Assembly (NCBI GenBank): GCA_963789565.1
Contig: CAWBKX010000002.1
Location: 1,178,001 to 1,242,000, forward strand
DNA: 64,000 bases
DNA from: CALAGB01 sp963789565
GTDB lineage: Bacteria > Chloroflexota > Chloroflexia > Thermomicrobiales > Thermomicrobiaceae
Direction: 5' to 3'
A program made the position numbers and the translations under genes. Shown here in pieces: positions 1-9,195 of the stretch. How positions within the stretch are numbered: position 1 is the stretch's first letter; the number at the start of each line of letters is the position of its first letter. The notes under the pieces were generated by a model. The model saw nothing but the letters and a program-made list of their open reading frames with translations. It ran no database searches and had not been told where the DNA came from.

Positions 1-2
1 AC

Positions 3-281
3 CGGTCAATCGAATCCGGCATGAACGTCTCCTGGCGTTCACTGCCTCGTGAGGAGGCGTTCCAGATACCCGATCTCATCCGCACCAAGATCAACCTGCT
101 GCCGGATTCGATCACCGAAGTACGGATCGTCGAAATCGAGGGGCTCGACTTGCAGGCTGACGGCGGCACGCACGTGCGCAACACACACGAGGTGGGCGGG
201 ATCAAAGTGATCGGAACGCGAAGCAAGGGACGCATCAACAAGCGTCTTGAAATCGAGTTGACGGACGGAACGGACAGCTAA
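3..281 (+). CDS. alaX: Alanyl-tRNA editing protein AlaX, C-terminal part (5' end outside window)
   Basis: This is the last ~92 codons of a gene that begins before the window; the frame is open through base 3, so the ATG at 21 is probably internal. AlaX proteins are free-standing homologues of the AlaRS editing domain and hydrolyse mischarged Ser- or Gly-tRNA(Ala) in the cytoplasm. Visible family features are the segment around SWRSLPREEAF, the valine-rich strand VRIVEIEGLDLQ and the metal-site motif DGGTHVRNTHEVGGIKV, followed by a basic SKGRINKR stretch. The residue before GGTHV is Asp, where many members have Cys. It lies 29 bases upstream of the aminotransferase on the same strand and may share its transcript. 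Confidence 0.8.
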   Translation, partial: RSIESGMNVSWRSLPREEAFQIPDLIRTKINLLPDSITEVRIVEIEGLDLQADGGTHVRNTHEVGGIKVIGTRSKGRINKRLEIELTDGTDS

Positions 282-310
282 ACGCTCGTTCGATATGAGG
301 GGGAGAGACG

Positions 311-1501
311 GTGTCGATTGATTGGGAGGGCCAGCTCGCTCGGCGGGCGAAACGAATTCGCTCGTCCGTCAGGTTCAAATTCGGAGAGCCCGAAGACCAT
401 CCCAACATCATCCCCTTTGCGGGCGGCGCCCCGCCGGTCGACTGCCTGCCGATCAAACGATTGGAGGCGGCCGTCACGCAGGTCTGGCGCGATCTCGACC
501 CCACGACCCTCTACTACGACGAATATCAGGGCCATGAACCGTTACGCGCACTGATTGCCGAGCGCATGGGGCGCCGCGGAGTCGATATCACGTCTGACGA
601 CGTGCTGATCACTGCTGGATCGCAGCAAGGTTTAGAGCTGACCGCCAAGCTCTTCCTGAACCCTGGAGATCGAGTCGTCGTGGAAGCGCCGACGTATTTC
701 GGCGCCCTGCAGATTTTCGAGGTGTATGAGGCCGAATTTCTCCCCGTGCCGGTCGACGACGAAGGCATCGTCATCGATGAGCTCGAACGAGCGCTGCAGT
801 CCGAACCAAAACCCAAACTCATCTACTTGATCCCAACTTTCCAAAACCCGACGGGGATCGCGTTGAGTCGCGAGCGGCGCGAGAAGGTCATCGCCCTCTC
901 CCAGCAGTATGGTGTGCCGATCATCGAGGACGATCCCTACGGCGAGCTGTGGTTCCATGGTGGTGACCACGGAACGTTGCGGTCGTTGTCGACTGAGGTG
1001 ATCTACCTCGGCACCTTCTCCAAGACGATCGCTCCCGCGCTGCGCATGGGTTGGTTGGTCGCGCCAAACGTGCTCATGCAGCGCTTCGTCGACGCACGAG
1101 AAGGAGTCGACATTCAGAGCGACCGTATGGTGCAGCGGGCCATCGTGCGTGCTTGTGATGGTGGATGGCTCGATGAGCATATCGACCGCTGCCGCGATGA
1201 GTACCGCAAGCGCTGCGATTTCATGCTGGAGTGCCTGGAACGTGACATGCCGCGCGGCACCAAGTGGACTCAGCCGGACGGTGGGTTCTTCATTTGGGTG
1301 ACGCTGCCGGACAACGCCAACGCCGACGAACTGGTCAAGGAGTGCGCCCGCGACGGCGTGCTATATAATCCGGGCTCCTGCTTCTACACCGATTGGGACC
1401 CGAAGCCGACGTTGCGGCTCGGCTTTTCGACGCTACCGCCTGAGCTGGTCAGCGAGGGCATCACACGCATGGGAGAGGTCTTTCGCCGCCACCTTGGCTA
1501 A
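311..1501 (+). CDS. PLP-dependent aminotransferase, fold type I (LysN/MocR-like)
   Basis: The 396-residue protein has the class I/II aminotransferase layout: a short N-terminal arm, the motif TAGSQQGLEL in the cofactor-phosphate loop (about residues 101-110), IPTFQNPTG, the Asp of EDDPYGEL, and the PLP-binding lysine in GTFSKTIAPALRMGW (K238). The nearest well-known relatives are 2-aminoadipate and aromatic aminotransferases and the aminotransferase half of MocR regulators; here no DNA-binding domain is attached. Substrate cannot be read from sequence. It starts with GTG at 311 after a GGGAGAG ribosome-binding site. The LigD-like gene follows after about 50 bases. Confidence 0.88.
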   Translation: MSIDWEGQLARRAKRIRSSVRFKFGEPEDHPNIIPFAGGAPPVDCLPIKRLEAAVTQVWRDLDPTTLYYDEYQGHEPLRALIAERMGRRGVDITSDDVLITAGSQQGLELTAKLFLNPGDRVVVEAPTYFGALQIFEVYEAEFLPVPVDDEGIVIDELERALQSEPKPKLIYLIPTFQNPTGIALSRERREKVIALSQQYGVPIIEDDPYGELWFHGGDHGTLRSLSTEVIYLGTFSKTIAPALRMGWLVAPNVLMQRFVDAREGVDIQSDRMVQRAIVRACDGGWLDEHIDRCRDEYRKRCDFMLECLERDMPRGTKWTQPDGGFFIWVTLPDNANADELVKECARDGVLYNPGSCFYTDWDPKPTLRLGFSTLPPELVSEGITRMGEVFRRHLG

Positions 1502-1552
1502 GGTGTCGTGCCCGGGAGCGAATCCTGCGTCGATGATGTCCCGGGAGGACAG

Positions 1553-2449
1553 ATGCCGAAGAAGATCTCGGAAGTCGTGGAAATCAACGGTCACACGATC
1601 GAGTTGACCAGCCTCGACAAGCCCTATTGGCCGGATGACGAGCTGACAAAAGGCGACGCGCTCAACTATTACCGCGCCGTCGCGGACGTGATGCTCCCGT
1701 ATCTGGCCGAACGTCCAGTCACCTTTCGAGCCTATCCCAACGGCATTAACGGTCCAGGATTCTGGCGTCGCGACCTGCCGGACAACGCGCCCGATTGGTT
1801 GATGTCGGTGAGGTATCAGCCAGAAACCCGCGAAGAGCGCATCGACGTTCCATTGATCGACGATGAGGCCGCGCTTATTTGGTGGGCCGACCATGCGGCC
1901 ATCGAGGTGCATCAATGGCTTTCGTTGAAGGATGATCTCGATCGACCCGATTGGGCCGTCTTCGACCTCGATCCAGGCAAAGAACTCGAATTCGAACAAA
2001 TCCTCGAGGCAGCCACGCTGATACGCGACGACTTGACCGAACAGGGTCTCAAATCCTTCGCCAAGACGAGTGGAGCCAGCGGCATGCACGTCTTCGTGCC
2101 TCTGAAAGCCGAAGCACCGTTCGACGACGTTCGTGATTGGGTGCATGGGGTCGCTCGGCGACTTGCCGAGAAGCATCCCAAGCTGATCGCCGCCGCCAGC
2201 GGCGGCACGCATCGCGGATCAGTGGTCACAATCGATCACGCGCAGAACAGCGTGGCGCGCAACACGGCCGCACCATTCACGCTCCGCGCGCGACCCGGTG
2301 CCACGGTTTCGACACCTCTCTCCTGGGATGAGGTCGAGAAGGGAAAGTTTCGGCCTGACGACTTCACACTCCGCACCGTGCCCAAGCGGTTGAAGAAACA
2401 GGGCGACCCCTGGGATGGCGCGCTCAACCTGCGACAGAAGCTGCCTTAA
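1553..2449 (+). CDS. Stand-alone LigD-type polymerase/primase domain protein
   Basis: At 298 residues this is just the polymerase module of bacterial NHEJ ligase D, an archaeo-eukaryotic-primase fold that fills gaps at DNA ends with a preference for ribonucleotides. Family marks are the N-terminal LTSLDKPYWP, RPVTFRAYPNGI, the catalytic DLDPG (D138 and D140), SGASGMHVFVPL and the C-terminal HRGSVVTIDHAQNSVARNT, then APFTLRARPGA. No ligase, phosphoesterase or Ku gene is near. An upstream in-frame GTG at 1508 exists, but the ATG at 1553 has a GGGAGGAC ribosome-binding site and aligns better with the family start. Confidence 0.87.
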   Translation: MPKKISEVVEINGHTIELTSLDKPYWPDDELTKGDALNYYRAVADVMLPYLAERPVTFRAYPNGINGPGFWRRDLPDNAPDWLMSVRYQPETREERIDVPLIDDEAALIWWADHAAIEVHQWLSLKDDLDRPDWAVFDLDPGKELEFEQILEAATLIRDDLTEQGLKSFAKTSGASGMHVFVPLKAEAPFDDVRDWVHGVARRLAEKHPKLIAAASGGTHRGSVVTIDHAQNSVARNTAAPFTLRARPGATVSTPLSWDEVEKGKFRPDDFTLRTVPKRLKKQGDPWDGALNLRQKLP

Positions 2450-2763
2450 ATGGGCTGAGCATTCTCCCTCGTTTGTACGGGGACGCATGTGTCGCCCACA
2501 ATCACGATGTAGGTGCCAACGCTCCCCTGCGGTAGGGGCAAAGCTCGCCTTCGCCCAATATCCGCGACGCCGCTTAGCCGCTCGTCAGCAATCGACTGTG
2601 CCACGTTCGCGTACCGTCTTGCGTGCACCGAATCATGGACACGGCTGAGGCATGATTGACGTGGGAAATTTGGGCGAAGACACGCTTCGCCCGTACCGAC
2701 CGTCTGAATGATCGACGCACGTCATAATTGGTTCAGCGAAAATATGCGAACGAGGAGCGGAGC
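2450..2763. other. Intergenic region with a GGGCGAAG/CTTCGCCC hairpin
   Basis: No gene is supported here; short frames lack ribosome-binding sites and family features. Bases 2672-2692 form a perfect 8-bp hairpin (GGGCGAAG, loop ACACG, CTTCGCCC), and a related CTTCGCCC occurs about 140 bases upstream, so this may be part of a degenerate short palindromic element. The hexamer CATAAT near 2726 could be a -10 box for the following hydrolase, but no good -35 is seen. Confidence 0.45.
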
Positions 2764-3642
2764 ATGCCAGATTCGAACGTGCCCTACACATTGGTGCTGG
2801 GAATCGCACAGGATGCGGGCTACCCGCAGGCGGGAGATCGCTCCTCGCGAGCTTGGTCCGACCCCTCGTTGCGCCGTCTCGCAACCTGCCTGGCTCTGAT
2901 CGACCCACGCGACAACCGACGCTGGTTGATTGACGCAACCCCCGACTTTAAGGAGCAACTACACCGATTGGATATCGAACACCAGCGATCGGACGTTCCT
3001 GGGCTCGACGCCATCTTTCTTACCCATGCTCACATTGGCCACTACACCGGTCTAATGCATCTGGGGATCGAGGGAATGGGCGCGCAGGAGGTTCCGGTCT
3101 ACGCCATGTCGCGCATGGAGACCTTTCTCCGCACCAATGGGCCTTGGGAACAGCTTGTGAACATGCAGAACATTGAGATCCGACCGCTGATTGACCGGAT
3201 GGCCGTCACGCTCGGGGACGACCTGATCGTCACGTCATTGGTTGTTCCACACCGGGACGAATATTCTGAGACGGTCGGATTCCGGATCGAAGGTCCGAAT
3301 CGGTCGGTGCTTTTTGTGCCCGATATCACCGGCTGGAACGCCTGGGAGACGGACGGTACCCGCATCGAGGACGTGCTGGCGACTGTTGATGTCGCCTATC
3401 TGGATGGCTCGTTCATGACCGGAGACGAACTGCCGGGTCGAGACCTCAGCAAAATCAAGCATCCATTTGTGTCGGACAGTCTAGAACGCTTTGCGAGTCT
3501 CGCCGAATCGGAACATCGCAAAGTGCGGTTCATTCACCTCAACCAGAGCAATCCGTTGATTCGGGGCGATCAGTCGGCCATCGAGGAAGTCGAGCGATCT
3601 GGCTGCGGAGTGGCGCGCGAGGGCGAGATCGTCCTTCTATGA
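2764..3642 (+). CDS. Metallo-beta-lactamase-fold hydrolase, PqqB-like
   Basis: The 292-residue protein opens with LGIAQDAGYPQAG, the diagnostic N-terminus of the PqqB branch of the metallo-beta-lactamase fold, and has the metal motif LTHAHIGHYTGL in place of the usual HxHxDH; the Asp is replaced, as often in PqqB-like proteins. Further marks are VPHRDEYSETVGF and the late Asp/His pieces LDGSF and FIHLNQSNP. PqqB acts in pyrroloquinoline quinone synthesis, but no other pqq gene is nearby, so here it is more safely a PqqB-like hydrolase of unknown substrate. The ATG at 2764 follows a GAGGAG ribosome-binding site; an in-frame ATG 36 bases upstream lacks one. Confidence 0.82.
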   Translation: MPDSNVPYTLVLGIAQDAGYPQAGDRSSRAWSDPSLRRLATCLALIDPRDNRRWLIDATPDFKEQLHRLDIEHQRSDVPGLDAIFLTHAHIGHYTGLMHLGIEGMGAQEVPVYAMSRMETFLRTNGPWEQLVNMQNIEIRPLIDRMAVTLGDDLIVTSLVVPHRDEYSETVGFRIEGPNRSVLFVPDITGWNAWETDGTRIEDVLATVDVAYLDGSFMTGDELPGRDLSKIKHPFVSDSLERFASLAESEHRKVRFIHLNQSNPLIRGDQSAIEEVERSGCGVAREGEIVLL

Positions 3643-3751
3643 GCGGCCTGCTCGCTGAATGTTCGGAAGCGTTGACAGACTTTGGCCGTCGTCCGAGGTC
3701 AGACACCGGGATCAGCCCCTGGAGGCGCAGGGAACCGCATCGTACGAATCT

Positions 3752-5239
3752 CTACGAAAAGGCCTGCACCCACTTCTGTGCGAGGTCGAGGACCGAGTTG
3801 GAGAAGAGGCCAAATCCAACCGTGGCAAAGGCCATCAACCCCAGTCCCACGCCAAGAAGCGGCGTACTGCGCGCCTGCCATTGACGGATCGGCTCGTTGA
3901 AGTACATCACCGCGACCACCCGCAGGTAGAAGAAGGCCGACACCGCGCTCATCAGAACCACGACCACAGCCAGCCACGTCATATTGCTCTGGATCGCCGC
4001 CAGGATGACGTAGTACTTGGCGTAGAAGCCGACCAACGGTGGCATGCCCATCAACGAAAGCATAAAGACCGTCATGGCCAGAGCGGCCAATGGGCTGCGC
4101 GATCCGAGCCCGTTGAAGTCGTCCAGATCGACGCCGTGTCCGCGATGCTGCAGCCAAGTGACCACGCCGAAGGCACCGATATTCATGAAGGCGTAGGCGA
4201 AGAGGTAAAACAGGAGCGCACTCACGCTCTGGTCGCCGGGATTCAGCCCGCCGTAGGCCGCCAACGCCACCAGCATGTAACCAGTGTGACCGATCGACGA
4301 ATAGCCCAGCATACGCTTTACGTCACGTTGCGACACGGCCACGACGTTGCCATAGACCATCGTGATCACGGCCAGTATTGAGATCAAGGTCAACCACGTA
4401 TCGCTCATCGGCCCCAGTGCCTGCACCAGGATGCGGGCCATGGCGGCGAATCCGGCCACCTTGGGCACGACCGACATGTAGCCGCTGACCGGCGTTGGTG
4501 CGCCTTGATAGGCGTCTGGAGTCCACATGTGAAACGGAACGGCCGCGATCTTGAACGCGAGACCGATTGCCAACAACAGAAGCGCCAGCAGCAACGACGG
4601 CTCGAGCTTCGACTCTCCGGCGATCATCGGCTGCAGTCGGGTCGCGATGTCGCTCAAATTGGTCGTGCCGGTCGCGCCGTAGACCCAGGCCATTCCGTAA
4701 ATCAGAATGGCGGACGCGAACGCACCGAGCAGAAAGTATTTGAGCGCGCCTTCGATGGATGTGACGCGGTTGCGAGCGAAGCCAGTCAGAACGTAGACCG
4801 CCAGAGAGCTCATTTCGATGCCGATGAAGATCATCAACAGGTCGCCAGACGCCCCGACCAGCATGGTACCCAGGATCGAGAAGAGGAGCAGCACGAGATA
4901 TTCCGGAAGCGGCATGTTGCCCGGCTCGTCGTTCCCGGATACGTAGGAAGTCGCGATCATGATCGACATGAGTCCAGCGGAGAGCACAATGATGTTGACG
5001 AAGAGCGAGAAATAATCGGCGCGGAACATGCCCGAGAATGTGGTCTTCCCGGCGTTCCAATCGATCAACAGATTGGATGCAAGCGATCCAGCCAGCCCAA
5101 GGAGTGCCAGCCACGCGAGCACCGGCTGCCGGCGTTGCGGGAGAAACACGTCACCGGCGAGCACCAGAATCGCCGTCCCGAGCACAAAGAGCTCAGGGAT
5201 CAGCAGAGTCCAGTCCGGCTGAACCAACGCCAACTGCAC
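3752..5239 (-). CDS. nuoN: NADH-quinone oxidoreductase subunit N
   Basis: NuoN is one of three antiporter-like proton-pumping subunits in the membrane arm of respiratory complex I. The 495-residue product has about 14 hydrophobic segments, the conserved Glu region MIFIGIEMSSLAVYVL in TM5, and the Lys-containing stretch AIGLAFKIAAVPFHMWTPD. KRMLGYSSIGHTGYML is the usual family signature. It is the last gene of the nuo unit, 70 bases after nuoM, and converges on the PqqB-like gene. Length and motifs are normal. Confidence 0.95.
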   Translation of the reverse strand: MQLALVQPDWTLLIPELFVLGTAILVLAGDVFLPQRRQPVLAWLALLGLAGSLASNLLIDWNAGKTTFSGMFRADYFSLFVNIIVLSAGLMSIMIATSYVSGNDEPGNMPLPEYLVLLLFSILGTMLVGASGDLLMIFIGIEMSSLAVYVLTGFARNRVTSIEGALKYFLLGAFASAILIYGMAWVYGATGTTNLSDIATRLQPMIAGESKLEPSLLLALLLLAIGLAFKIAAVPFHMWTPDAYQGAPTPVSGYMSVVPKVAGFAAMARILVQALGPMSDTWLTLISILAVITMVYGNVVAVSQRDVKRMLGYSSIGHTGYMLVALAAYGGLNPGDQSVSALLFYLFAYAFMNIGAFGVVTWLQHRGHGVDLDDFNGLGSRSPLAALAMTVFMLSLMGMPPLVGFYAKYYVILAAIQSNMTWLAVVVVLMSAVSAFFYLRVVAVMYFNEPIRQWQARSTPLLGVGLGLMAFATVGFGLFSNSVLDLAQKWVQAFS

Positions 5240-5309
5240 GCCGCTACTCCTTCACCTGCAGGCTCGTCATGGTGTTCCACGTTGACGTCTGCATTGAACC
5301 GAGATCCAT

Positions 5310-6926
5310 TTAGAACCCACCCCCACCGAACGGCTTGAGAATCGCCTCGAGCGCGGGCCGCATGATGTTCATGATTGTGTGTGGATAAACACCGATCCAG
5401 ATCACAAGCGCCGTCAACGGTGCTAGCGTGACGATCTCCGCCCAGTTGATGTCCTTGAACGTCCGTGGATCGATGAAGTGCTCATCATGTCCGGAGCCGC
5501 CCATGACTGGCTGTGGGCCATCTCCCTGGGTTTCGATTCGCGGCACCCGCGTTTCCGGATCGGTTGAGTCGGGCGGTTCGCCAGGGGCACGCACCCAGAC
5601 CACTCGCTGATACATCCACATCATGTACCAAGCGGCCAGAATCACGACGATGACCGCCAGAATGCCCGCCCAACGATACGCCTTGAAGCCACCCAGCATG
5701 GCCAGGAATTCACCGGGGAACCCGCTGAGCCCGGGCAATCCAATTGACGCCAGCATGAAGAAACCAAAGAAGGCCGCATAGACCGGCATGTTCGTCGCCA
5801 GGCCACCGAAGGCACGGATCAGACGTGTGTGACCGCGGTTGTAGATCATGCCAACCAGCAAGAAGAGTCCACCTGTTACCAGGCCGTGGCTGATCATCAC
5901 GATCATGGCGCCGTACAAGCCCTGCGCGTTGAACGCAAAGATGCCGAGCGTTACGAAGCCCATATGGCTGACCGACGAATAGGCGACCAGCTTCTTCAAA
6001 TCGGGCTGAACCAACGCGACGAGCGCACCGTAAATGATGGCGACGATCGACAAAATAATGATGTACGGCTGCCATGTCCTGGCGGCGTCCGGGAAGAGGG
6101 GCAGATTGAAGCGCAGCAGACCATAGCCGCCCATCTTCAGGAGCACACCCGCCAGGATGACGGATCCAGCAGTTGGCGCTTCAACGTGTGCGTCTGGCAA
6201 CCAGGTGTGGAACGGCCACATCGGGACCTTGATGGCGAACGCGATGAAGAAGGCGGCAAAGACCCACATCTGGAAGTTGTGGCTGTATGTCCCCTTCGCC
6301 AGCTCCAGAACGTTCAGCGTGCGAATGCCGGTCTGGTTGTAATACGCCTGATAGGTCGCCACGATGCCGACCAGCATTAACAAGCTGCCCGCGAGTGTGT
6401 ACAGGAAGAATTTCGTTGCGGCATAGACGCGGTTGGCGCTGCCCCAGATGCCGATCAGGAGCGCCATTGGAATCAGCATGATCTCCCAGAAGATGTAGAA
6501 GAGGAAGAGATCCAGGCTGACGAAGACTCCCAGCATGCCAGTCTCGAGCAGCAGCATGGCAATCATATATTCGCGCACGCGCCGATCGATCGGACCCCAC
6601 GACGCGATGATCGCGACGATCATCAGCAGCGTCGTCAGCACGATCAGGAGCGCGCTGATGCCGTCCACACCCATGAGATAGGAGACGCCGACCTTCGGCA
6701 GCCAGTTCGCGTACTCCTTGAACTGCGGATTTCCGGAAACTTGCATCGAAGGTTTGCTGGTGTCGAACGAGACGATCATTATCAGGGAAAGGACGAGCGA
6801 GACACTCGCGCTTATGAGCGCCAGCCAGCGCGCCGTGTTCGCATTCGCGCGCGGCCAGAAGAAGATGATCAGCGCGCCAACGGCGGGGGCGTAGGTTATC
6901 AGGCTGAGAATCGGAACACCGTTCAC
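5310..6926 (-). CDS. nuoM: NADH-quinone oxidoreductase subunit M
   Basis: NuoM is an antiporter-like proton channel of complex I. The 538-residue sequence carries the TM5 Glu in FLLYETGMLG-like context (MLLLETGMLGVFVSLDL), the KVPMWPFHTWLPDAH signature and KKLVAYSSVSHMGFV. It is slightly long for the family because of a hydrophilic insertion of roughly 40 residues near residues 440-480 (rich in Pro, Gly and Asp), which should be a loop between the last two helices. The start lies 16 bases after nuoL, so the genes are probably translated from one message. Confidence 0.95.
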   Translation of the reverse strand: MNGVPILSLITYAPAVGALIIFFWPRANANTARWLALISASVSLVLSLIMIVSFDTSKPSMQVSGNPQFKEYANWLPKVGVSYLMGVDGISALLIVLTTLLMIVAIIASWGPIDRRVREYMIAMLLLETGMLGVFVSLDLFLFYIFWEIMLIPMALLIGIWGSANRVYAATKFFLYTLAGSLLMLVGIVATYQAYYNQTGIRTLNVLELAKGTYSHNFQMWVFAAFFIAFAIKVPMWPFHTWLPDAHVEAPTAGSVILAGVLLKMGGYGLLRFNLPLFPDAARTWQPYIIILSIVAIIYGALVALVQPDLKKLVAYSSVSHMGFVTLGIFAFNAQGLYGAMIVMISHGLVTGGLFLLVGMIYNRGHTRLIRAFGGLATNMPVYAAFFGFFMLASIGLPGLSGFPGEFLAMLGGFKAYRWAGILAVIVVILAAWYMMWMYQRVVWVRAPGEPPDSTDPETRVPRIETQGDGPQPVMGGSGHDEHFIDPRTFKDINWAEIVTLAPLTALVIWIGVYPHTIMNIMRPALEAILKPFGGGGF

Positions 6927-6942
6927 TACGCTCTCCTACCGG

Positions 6943-8841
6943 CTACTGAAAGAGATTGCTGCCGAAGATCAAGAATGCCCCGACAATGATCACGGCACCA
7001 AGCGCTATGGCCAGCGCGTAATTTGACACCAGGCCGGTCTGTGCCCGGCGCCAACGCTCGCTCGTGAATGAGACGACCGACGCCACCCCATTGACCGCAC
7101 CGTCGATGATCTCGACGTCCACCACGCGCCAGAGGAAAACCGAGAAGAGATAGAGTGGGTGGACGATGAATCGCTCGTAGGCGGCGTCGAAATACCAAAG
7201 ATTGGCCGCCAACTGATAGGCCGGACCCAGCCGCTTGGCCCAGTCTCGCGGGCTGATGGATTCTTTGACGTAGGCGAGATAGGCGATGCCAATCCCGGCC
7301 AGCACGAAGACGGTCGACAGAATCGCCAACGTGTAGGTTGTCGTGGAGCTGACGTCGACCGGCGGCTTACCCGACGCGAAGACCGGCTCCAGGAAGGTAT
7401 GGAACCAACCTTTGTCCGGCGGCCAACCAACCAGCAGTCCGACGAGAAGTGCCGGAATAGCCAGCAGAATCAGCGGGCCTTTCATCGACCAGGGCGACTC
7501 ATGCGGATGCAGGTGCTCGGTGTCGAATCGCTCGGTACCGTGGAAGGTCATGAAGACGGCACGCATCATGTAGAGCGCCGTGAAAAAGGCAGCCACCAGC
7601 CCGGTGATGGCAATGAATGGATGGCTCGACGTCCAGGCTCCCGCGATTGTCTCGTCCTTGCTCCAGAAGCCCGCAAACGGGAACAGGCCGGCATTGGCGA
7701 GCGCGCCGATCATGAACGTCCAATACGTAACTGGCATGTACTTCTTCAGGTTGCCCATGCGCCGCATGTCCTGCTCTTCATGCATGCCGTGAATGACGCT
7801 TCCGGCACCCAGGAAAAGCAAGCCCTTAAAGAAGGCATGGGTGAAGAGGTGGAAGATCGCCGGAACCCAGGCACCGACTCCGAGCGCGAAGGCCATGTAG
7901 CCAAGCTGGCTCACCGTCGAATAGGCGATCACCTTCTTGATGTCGTATTGCGTTAGGGCGATTGTGGCGGCGACGAACGCAGTGGCGGCCCCAATGATCG
8001 CCACGACCTGCATGGCATCGTGCGACGCCTCGAAGATGGGATAGGACCGGGCCACCATAAAGATGCCGGCCGTAACCATGGTCGCGGCGTGGATCAGCGC
8101 GGAAACAGGAGTCGGGCCTTCCATGGCGTCCGGCAACCAGATGAAGAGCGGGATTTGCGCGGATTTCCCTATGGCACCGGTGAAGAGCAGCAGCGCAATG
8201 AGGGTGACCGTCGAATTGCTGGCTGAGCCCAGTTGCGAGAAGACCTTTGAATACTCCAGCGTCCCGAAATGCGTGAAGATGAGGAGGATGCCAATGGTGA
8301 AGCCAAAGTCACCGATGCGGTTGACGATGAAAGCCTTCTTGGCCGCCTGCGCCGCCGAGCGTCGCCGGTACCAAAATCCGATCAGCAAGTAGGAGCAGAG
8401 ACCGACGCCCTCCCAAAACACGAAGAGGAGCAGGTAGTTGTCGGCCAGCACCAACATCAACATTGAGAAGACGAAGAGCGGCAGATACGAGAAGAACCGG
8501 TAGAACCCGGGATCGCCGTGCATGTAGCCAACGGAGTAGATGTGGACGAGCAGGCTCACGAACGTAACGACCATCAGCATGATGGCCGTCAGTTGGTCGA
8601 CCTGGAGTGTCACCGGGATACGGAACGACCCGGCCGGGATCCAGGTGTAGAGATGCTGGGTAATCAACTCGCCGTTCGACCGGATCTTGAAGAAGACGAT
8701 CAAGCTCAGGACGAATGAGACCGCGATGGCCGCACTGGCGATCCAGGACGCGAAATTCTTGATGATCCAGCGTCCGAACATGAAGTTGACTACCGCGGCC
8801 ACCAGCGGTGCCAGCGGTATCAGGAACAGCCAATGCTCCAT
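6943..8841 (-). CDS. nuoL: NADH-quinone oxidoreductase subunit L
   Basis: NuoL is the distal pump subunit of complex I and carries the long lateral amphipathic helix. The product is 632 residues. Recognisable motifs are the EGVGLCSYLLIGFW region in TM5, KSAQIPLFIWLPDAMEGPTP, and KVIAYSTVSQLGYM. The C-terminal third (after about residue 480) contains the lateral-helix region ending in extra TM segments. It follows nuoK by 45 bases on the same strand. Nothing is missing compared with the family. Confidence 0.95.
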   Translation of the reverse strand: MEHWLFLIPLAPLVAAVVNFMFGRWIIKNFASWIASAAIAVSFVLSLIVFFKIRSNGELITQHLYTWIPAGSFRIPVTLQVDQLTAIMLMVVTFVSLLVHIYSVGYMHGDPGFYRFFSYLPLFVFSMLMLVLADNYLLLFVFWEGVGLCSYLLIGFWYRRRSAAQAAKKAFIVNRIGDFGFTIGILLIFTHFGTLEYSKVFSQLGSASNSTVTLIALLLFTGAIGKSAQIPLFIWLPDAMEGPTPVSALIHAATMVTAGIFMVARSYPIFEASHDAMQVVAIIGAATAFVAATIALTQYDIKKVIAYSTVSQLGYMAFALGVGAWVPAIFHLFTHAFFKGLLFLGAGSVIHGMHEEQDMRRMGNLKKYMPVTYWTFMIGALANAGLFPFAGFWSKDETIAGAWTSSHPFIAITGLVAAFFTALYMMRAVFMTFHGTERFDTEHLHPHESPWSMKGPLILLAIPALLVGLLVGWPPDKGWFHTFLEPVFASGKPPVDVSSTTTYTLAILSTVFVLAGIGIAYLAYVKESISPRDWAKRLGPAYQLAANLWYFDAAYERFIVHPLYLFSVFLWRVVDVEIIDGAVNGVASVVSFTSERWRRAQTGLVSNYALAIALGAVIIVGAFLIFGSNLFQ

Positions 8842-8886
8842 TAGCGATTGCCCTTCTTCACGTTCGAGTCCCGGTTCATGCTCACA

Positions 8887-9195
8887 TCACTCACGCAGGT
8901 CGCGCACAGCGTTGACGTCAACCGTATCTCGGCGTCGCGACAATGCCATGATGATGCCAAGCCCTACGACCGCTTCAGCCGCCGCCACCGCGATGACAAA
9001 CAGGGCGAATGCCTGCCCAATCATCGAGTTCTGTTCCCAGGAAAAGCCAATGAAACTGATGTTTACGGCGTTGAGCATCATTTCCACGCACATGAAGATG
9101 ACGAGCACGTTGCGACGCGTCAGCACCCCAACCATCCCGATGATGAAGAGGGCGGCGCTGAGGAAGAGAAAGTGATCTGGAGTGAGATGGCTCAT
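8887..9195 (-). CDS. nuoK: NADH-quinone oxidoreductase subunit K
   Basis: NuoK is a small three-helix subunit with two buried glutamates needed for proton transfer. Both regions are present: VIFMCVEMMLNAVN and VIAVAAAEAVVGL. I place the start at the ATG at 9195, giving 102 residues, because this ATG overlaps the nuoJ stop as ATGA, and MSHLTPDHFL matches the family N-terminus. A longer frame begins at 9216, but adds residues that no family member needs. Confidence 0.93.
   Translation of the reverse strand: MSHLTPDHFLFLSAALFIIGMVGVLTRRNVLVIFMCVEMMLNAVNISFIGFSWEQNSMIGQAFALFVIAVAAAEAVVGLGIIMALSRRRDTVDVNAVRDLRE

Noticed and set aside
4505..5338. 277-residue plus-strand ORF within nuoN/nuoM
   Set aside because: Very charged shadow of membrane-protein codons; nuo genes are certain.
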